Below, piece after piece: positions 59,344 to 64,000 of a stretch of 64,000 nucleotides of DNA. The stretch is from Isoetes taiwanensis. Taxonomy: Eukaryota > Streptophyta > Lycopodiopsida > Isoetales > Isoetaceae. The notes beneath the pieces are model-generated. The model was not told where the DNA came from and made no database searches. It saw only the letters and a program-made list of their open reading frames with translations. Each line of letters begins with the position of its first letter. Within the stretch, counting starts at the first letter, position 1. The stretch lies in NCBI GenBank assembly GCA_021234155.1, contig JAJEKV010000140.1, forward strand, positions 1,149,407 to 1,213,406, given 5' to 3'. A program made the translations under genes and the position numbers.

Positions 59344-60860
59344 ATGGAGAAGGATGCAAGCTACAACCAGATTACCTTCCCTGGCGGTCGTGTGATTCAA
59401 ATCTTCGATGGCACAGGTTTTCAACAATGGAAGAGAAGAATGACTCTCATTCTTAAGGCTGAAGGAGTTTGGGGAATTGTTAGTGGCCAAGAACCAGCAC
59501 CCGAGCTTGCATCAGATGGCAAGAATAAATCTGTTCTTGATGCTTGGCAACACCGGGATGACAAGGCTATGGCTACGATTCTCTTCTTGATGAGGTTCAG
59601 AAGGAGAACAGCCATGATTTATGGAATGCTCTCATCCAAGAGCATGAAAAGAAGACCCATACACAGATTGGGCATTTGTATGCTGAAGTGGTGAATATGC
59701 GCTGGGAAGAGACCGAGAGTCTTGACAAATTTGCAGACTACATGAAGAACACCTTTCGGCAGATTGAAGCCTCTGGAGAAGAGAATAAGATCTCTCCTTC
59801 ATTGCAATTATTCTTCTTTCTTAGATCCTTACCCAATTCTTTCCATGCTTTGCGCAGCAATCTCATGCAAATTGCCGACATGGATCTCAATCGTGCAATC
59901 ACTTCTGTCAAGGAGGAGATCATGATGAGGAAGGATGCTGGGATTATCAAAGACGAGCACAATGCTTTCTTTGCAGGTCATTCTGAGCCTAAATCCTATG
60001 CAAAAGGTAATGAAAAAGCTAAGAAAAAGAAGAATAACAGTAGCAGCAATGCCTTCAAGGGTGCTGACAGCAAAGGCACAGCATCCAAGCAGCAGGTCTG
60101 TGACTATTGCAAGAAAGGCAATCATACCGCAGCAGAATGTAGGAAGAAGATGAAGGATCTTGAGCACAAACTGAAAGCTTTGGAGACAAATAAAGCTTCA
60201 GCCAATGTGGCCCAAATTGTTGAAGAAGTAAGCGTAGCCAATGTGGTTCCTTGCAGCCCGTATTATGTCTATCTTTGTAAACAAGTGGCAGCCCCTCGCT
60301 CTATCAAATTCATCATGGATTCTGGTGCTACAGCTCATATTAGTTGGCACAAAGATTGGTTTGAAAGTTTCAGACCTACCTCTTCCAGTCACATTGTTCA
60401 AATCGGCGACAATAGTGAGCATCAAATCTGCGGAACGGGTGACATTCAAGTACCCACAAGTCTTGGAAATTTCACTCTAAAAGGGGTAATGTATGCTCCT
60501 ACTTTGCGTAAAGATCTGATTTCTGTTGCACGTCTTACTGATATGGGCACAAGAGTTATCTTTGATAGTGACGACTGCATTGTTCGCAGCAAAGTTACAG
60601 GAAAGAGCCTTGCTCGTGCTATTCGTACGTGTAATCTCTACCATTTGGGCCAAGAATATGCTGACCAAGTTGTTCTTGTAGCTGCTGGTAATGGTACCTG
60701 TGATCTGTGGCATAAGAGACTTGGACACAACAGTCTTAAAGCCCTCAACCAGCTGCCCCAACTTGTAGACGGTTTTGATCTTCATCAGCACCCTACTCTT
60801 GCAAGCTGTGAGGCTTGTGCATTGGGCAAACAGCACCACAGATCCTTTACTCTCATTGGC
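59344..60860 (+). pseudogene. Copia gag-protease region
   Basis: Starts MEKDASYNQITFPGGRVIQI, then FDGTGFQQWKRRMTLILKAE (gag core). A frame change at about 59585 shifts to the frame reading LYAEVVNMRWEETESLDKFA. A zinc knuckle CDYCKKGNHTAAEC (CX2CX4HX4C) lies at about 60099-60140. The aspartic protease active site MDSGATAHIS is at about 60315-60344. The integrase lead-in (GAG_pre-integrase) has LWHKRLGHNS and CEACALGKQHH at 60703-60840. The frame is lost at about 60845, just before the integrase core. Confidence 0.93.
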
Positions 60861-61740
60861 TCTTCTTGAACTAGTACACACGGATCTTTGTGGTCCAACT
60901 CATGTTCCTTCCCTCTCGGGTGCTTATTATTTTCTGACATTCATTGATGATTTTAGCAGGAAAACATGGGTCTATTTCTTGAAGCGGAAATCTGATGCAT
61001 TTGCCCATTTCCAAGAATGGAAAGCGCTTGTTGAGAATCAAGTAGCTCATCGATTAAGAAGCTCGGATCGATAATGGTGGAGAATTTACGGTCAAGCATT
61101 CAATCATTTTTGTGATGATCATGGTATTGGCGCCAACTTACCGAGCCTCATACTCCACAACATAATGGCGTTCTTTGAACGGAAGAATCGCGGCATTGTT
61201 GACATGGCACGTTGTTTGCTTGCTCGCTCAATCCTCGGCACCCATTCAATTTTGGGCTGAAGCGAAGACGGTACTCAATTTACCTTCTCAATAGATTGCC
61301 CATTCTTTGTGAAAAATCAGACTCTGAACAAGCTTTCACGGCATAAAGCCAAATTTGTCTCGCTTTGCGTGTCTTTGGATGTCTTTGCCTTTATGCTTAT
61401 TCCCAAAGCAAATCGCAAGAAACTTGAGCATACCAGCAAGAAAATGATTTTTGTGGGTTTCTCGAACCAGTGCAAGCATGGTTATAGGCTAATTGATCCG
61501 GATACCAAAAAGCTTTGTATTAGTCGCGATGTTATTTTCCATGAAGATGTTTCGGCATTTCAGCAAGGTTCAAAAACTCCTAATGTGGAATTTATTGATA
61601 TCTCTGCATGGATAACAGATGACGCCATAGCTTCCAATCCATCGGACTCAATTTCCAAATATTCCGGCACAGCGGCGGTTCAAAGACTGCGGCGGTCCCA
61701 AAGACTGCGGTGTTTACAAAGACACCCTGTTTCCTGATCA
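60860..61740 (+). pseudogene. Copia integrase region
   Basis: LLELVHTDLCGPTHVPSLSG and FIDDFSRKTWVYFLKRKSDA hold the first part of the DDE core. SDNGGEF follows near 61070 and PHTPQHNGV near 61150, each in a different frame, then KMIFVGFSNQCKHGYRLIDP and LCISRDVIFHEDV at the C-terminus. At least four indels occur between 61030 and 61320, so no functional integrase can be made. Confidence 0.92.
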
Positions 61741-63539
61741 CGATGCAGATCTTGACACATCCGATCCAGGAGGAGATCTTGACCCATCTGATCCAGGAGG
61801 TGATTTTGATCATCTTGATCAAGGAGGAGTTGAAGAAGAACTTGGTCGAGGTAAAAGAAAACGTTTTCCTCCCCAAAGGTTTGCTTTCTATGCCGAAATT
61901 ATGCCCAGCATTATGGAGTTTTGTGGTGCTGCTATTATCAGTGAACCCACCAGCTATCGTGAAGCTATTTCATGTGCTGCTGCACCTCATTGGCAGCAGG
62001 CAATGGACCACGAAATGGATTCTATTGTTCAAAATGGCACTTGGGATTTGGTTCCTCTTCCTCATGATCGGAAGGTCGTTGGTAACAAATGGGTCTACAA
62101 ATGCAAACTCCATCCTGATGGCACCATCGGCAGACTACACAAAGCACGCTTGGTTGCCTGGGGTTTCAACAAAGCAATATGGCATTGATTACTTGGAAAC
62201 TTTTTCTCCAGTAGTCAAAATGATGAGCATTCGCATTCTTCTTGCATTTGCTGCTCATTATAATCTTGAGGTTCATCAAACAGATGTCAAGACAGCATTT
62301 CTTAATGGCAAACTTGATGAAGAAATATATATGAAGCAACCTCAGGGTTATGTCAAAGCTGGTGCTGAGCATTTAGTATGCAAATTGACGAAGGCACTTT
62401 ATGGGTTAAAGCAAGCATCACGTGCTTGGTACAAGACCATAGATTCTTTCTTCAAAGACCAAGGATTCCAGCCTATTGAGGCTGATTCTAATGTCTACAT
62501 CCGTCATCAAGGCAAGTTCTTACTCATCATTGCTTTGTATGTGGATGATTCCTTGCTCATAGGCAACAATAATGAGCACATTGCTGAATTCAAGACAAGG
62601 CTTGCTGCTAAGTTTCCAATGGTAGACTTGGGAGAAGCTCGCTATTGTTTGGGTTTGCAAATCGCAAGAGACCGGGAAAATGGGATTCTTCATATCTCTC
62701 AAAAGAAGTACATTGAAGAAATGCTTGAGCGCTTTGGCATGGCTGATTGCAATCCATCTAAAGTTCCTATGAATCCAGGTACTCTTCTCACTAAGAAAGA
62801 TTGTCCACAATCTGATGCTGAACGTCTTTCTATGGCAAAAGTTCCATTTCGGCAATTGATTGGCAGCCTCATGTATTGCATGGTTTGCACCAGACCCGAT
62901 ATTGCATTTGCTGTTATAGCCCTCAGCCAATTTTCAGCAGATCCAGGTCATAAGCATTGGGAAATGGCCAAGCACATTCTCCGCTACTTAAAGGGTGCCG
63001 GCTGATTATGGTTTTACATATCGCGACAATAGTCTTTGCTTTTTCATTGCTGACATATAGTGATTCCTCACTTAGCGATGTGATAGACAACTCCAGGTCC
63101 ACATCCGGCATATGTTTTCTGCTTGCCAATGCTGCCATTGCTTGGATCAGCAAGAAACAGGGGCATGTATCTCTTTCATCCATCAGGTAGTATGTTGCGG
63201 CATCTACAAAGAGCCCGTGAGATCATTAGTTTCAAGGACTTTCTTGCCGGCATTGGGCAATGCACTCCTGGACCAGCAAGGATGCTCATGGATAACAAAG
63301 GTGGCATTGATTGGTGCTCCTCTGAAGTTCGACATCCAAAACCTAAGCATGTTCCCAAGCATTATCATTTTGTAAGGGACCTTGTGGCTGATAAGCAGGT
63401 TCAGATTGAGCATGTTCCTACACGGGACAATACCGCAGATCTCTTGACTAAGCCTTTGGCTCGTGAGCTCTTTGAGCGACATCGACTTGGTATTGGTCTT
63501 GATAGATTCCAGATCTCATCTCCAGGAGGAGGAGGTTGA
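61740..63539 (+). pseudogene. Copia reverse transcriptase and RNase H region
   Basis: A linker with a repeated DPGGDLD peptide leads into HWQQAMDHEMDSIVQNGTWD and GNKWVYKCKLHPDGT. After a frame change at about 62165 come TFSPVVKMMSIRILLAFAAH, VHQTDVKTAFLNGKLDEEIY, YGLKQASRAWY and the catalytic YVDD at 62538-62549. A stop near 63003 and another break at about 63188 split the RNase H part (YSDSSLSDVIDNSRSTSGIC, MLMDNKGGIDWC, VRHPKPKHVPKHYHFVRDLV). The frame ends with the C-terminal LTKPLARELFERHRLGIG and stops at 63537-63539. Confidence 0.93.
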
Positions 63540-63563
63540 GCATGGAGATGGTGACCTCTCATC

Positions 63564-63572
63564 AAGGAGGAG
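63564..63572 (+). other. Polypurine tract
   Basis: AAGGAGGAG immediately before the right LTR TGTCGAG, the expected plus-strand priming site. Confidence 0.9.
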
Positions 63573-63920
63573 TGTCGAGATATATGATATCGAGATCACC
63601 ATCTTGCTGCTAGACATGCTTGACAGCACTGACAGCACTCAGCACATAGGTGCTGACTATGTGTTGAATCAGCACTTCATCAGCACCTACACCAGCCCAT
63701 CCACTTGCCTTAATTCGCTACGGCACCTACTTGCCTTAATTAGTTACGGCATAATTATGTGTGGTTGGTAACGGGAGCAGTTATTATCTACTGCCCCTTT
63801 TTATATCTTGTATTCATACATACGTTTAATACAATTCCATTTTGCCTTTGTTTTGGGAGCTTGCGCTCTCGGATATCGGTGTGCATCCCCTTCTCTCCCT
63901 TTCTTGGTGCAACCTTGACA
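63573..63920 (+). repeat. Right LTR of Copia element
   Basis: 348 bp, 346 of 348 positions identical to the left LTR, ending CTTGACA and followed by the target duplication ATGTT. The remaining bases to 64000 show no feature. Confidence 0.95.
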
Positions 63921-64000
63921 ATGTTGGGGCCCCTGGATACCTCTCGTTTCGCTTATAGTCATTTATGATTGGAGACGCCTATGATTTTGAAATATGAAAT

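Larger units (their letters stand above)
58946..63920 (+). mobile_element. Complete Ty1/copia LTR retrotransposon, recently inserted, coding region broken
   Basis: A 4,975-bp element flanked by the 5-bp target duplication ATGTT (58941-58945 and 63921-63925). Both LTRs are 348 bp, start TGTC(A/G)AG and end CTTGACA. The primer site follows the left LTR and a purine tract precedes the right LTR. The internal order gag, protease, integrase, RT, RNase H defines Copia. The two LTRs differ at two positions, implying recent insertion, yet the internal frames are interrupted many times, so this copy is non-autonomous. Confidence 0.96.

Overview
This is nuclear DNA of a land plant. The window carries intron-split genes with GT-AG borders, plant families (folate-biopterin transporter, GDSL lipase, PPR, RBP45/47-type RNA-binding protein, allantoate amidohydrolase, ABCB transporter) and a Ty1/copia element primed by initiator Met-tRNA. 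Low gene density and heavy transposon decay suggest a large genome; a fern or other seed-free plant is my best guess, but the sequence does not prove it.

Only two multi-exon host genes look intact: a folate-biopterin (BT1) transporter of five exons and about 505 aa at 10924-13265 (+), and a conserved three-exon gene of 271 aa at 52263-54011 (+) that I could not name. Other host-like material is broken: a GDSL lipase lacking its catalytic first exon (1961-2843), an allantoate amidohydrolase fragment (24958-25692, -), an RBP45/47 fragment (24597-24860, -), one ABCB exon (46861-46954) and a PPR pseudogene (49611-50954).

Mobile DNA, left to right: a decayed hAT-like transposase (14639-15769) abutting a decayed Helitron Rep gene (15762-17399), followed by a minisatellite (17395-18270) that seems partly built from Helitron coding sequence; a large block at 27.7-39.1 kb; a transposase-like gene at 40707-43251 (-); an approximately 1.09 kb element with 30-bp inverted termini (54701-55789); and a complete Copia retrotransposon (58946-63920) with 348-bp LTRs, primer site, polypurine tract and an ATGTT target duplication. 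Two sequences of about 165-235 bp occur twice each (3.6/43.9 kb and 3.9/51.9 kb).

The 27.7-39.1 kb block is the most unusual part. Two genes diverge from a 525-bp interval. The left gene (-) has a tiny first exon, a DUF8039-like exon and a long DUF7869-type transposase-like ORF. The right gene (+) has a tiny first exon, then an exon opening with the exact histone H3 N-terminus MARTKQTAR, a ParB-like region and a DNA-methyltransferase-like C-terminal region. Their first introns, another intron of the right gene and its 3' flank all carry the same near-perfect palindromic core, placed in three tandem arrays with different unit lengths and spacers. A second small ORF left of the block starts MARIKITAR. 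All these ORFs are damaged. I read the block as a decayed, possibly undescribed transposon or gene cassette with histone-tail mimicry; the unity of the block is inference.
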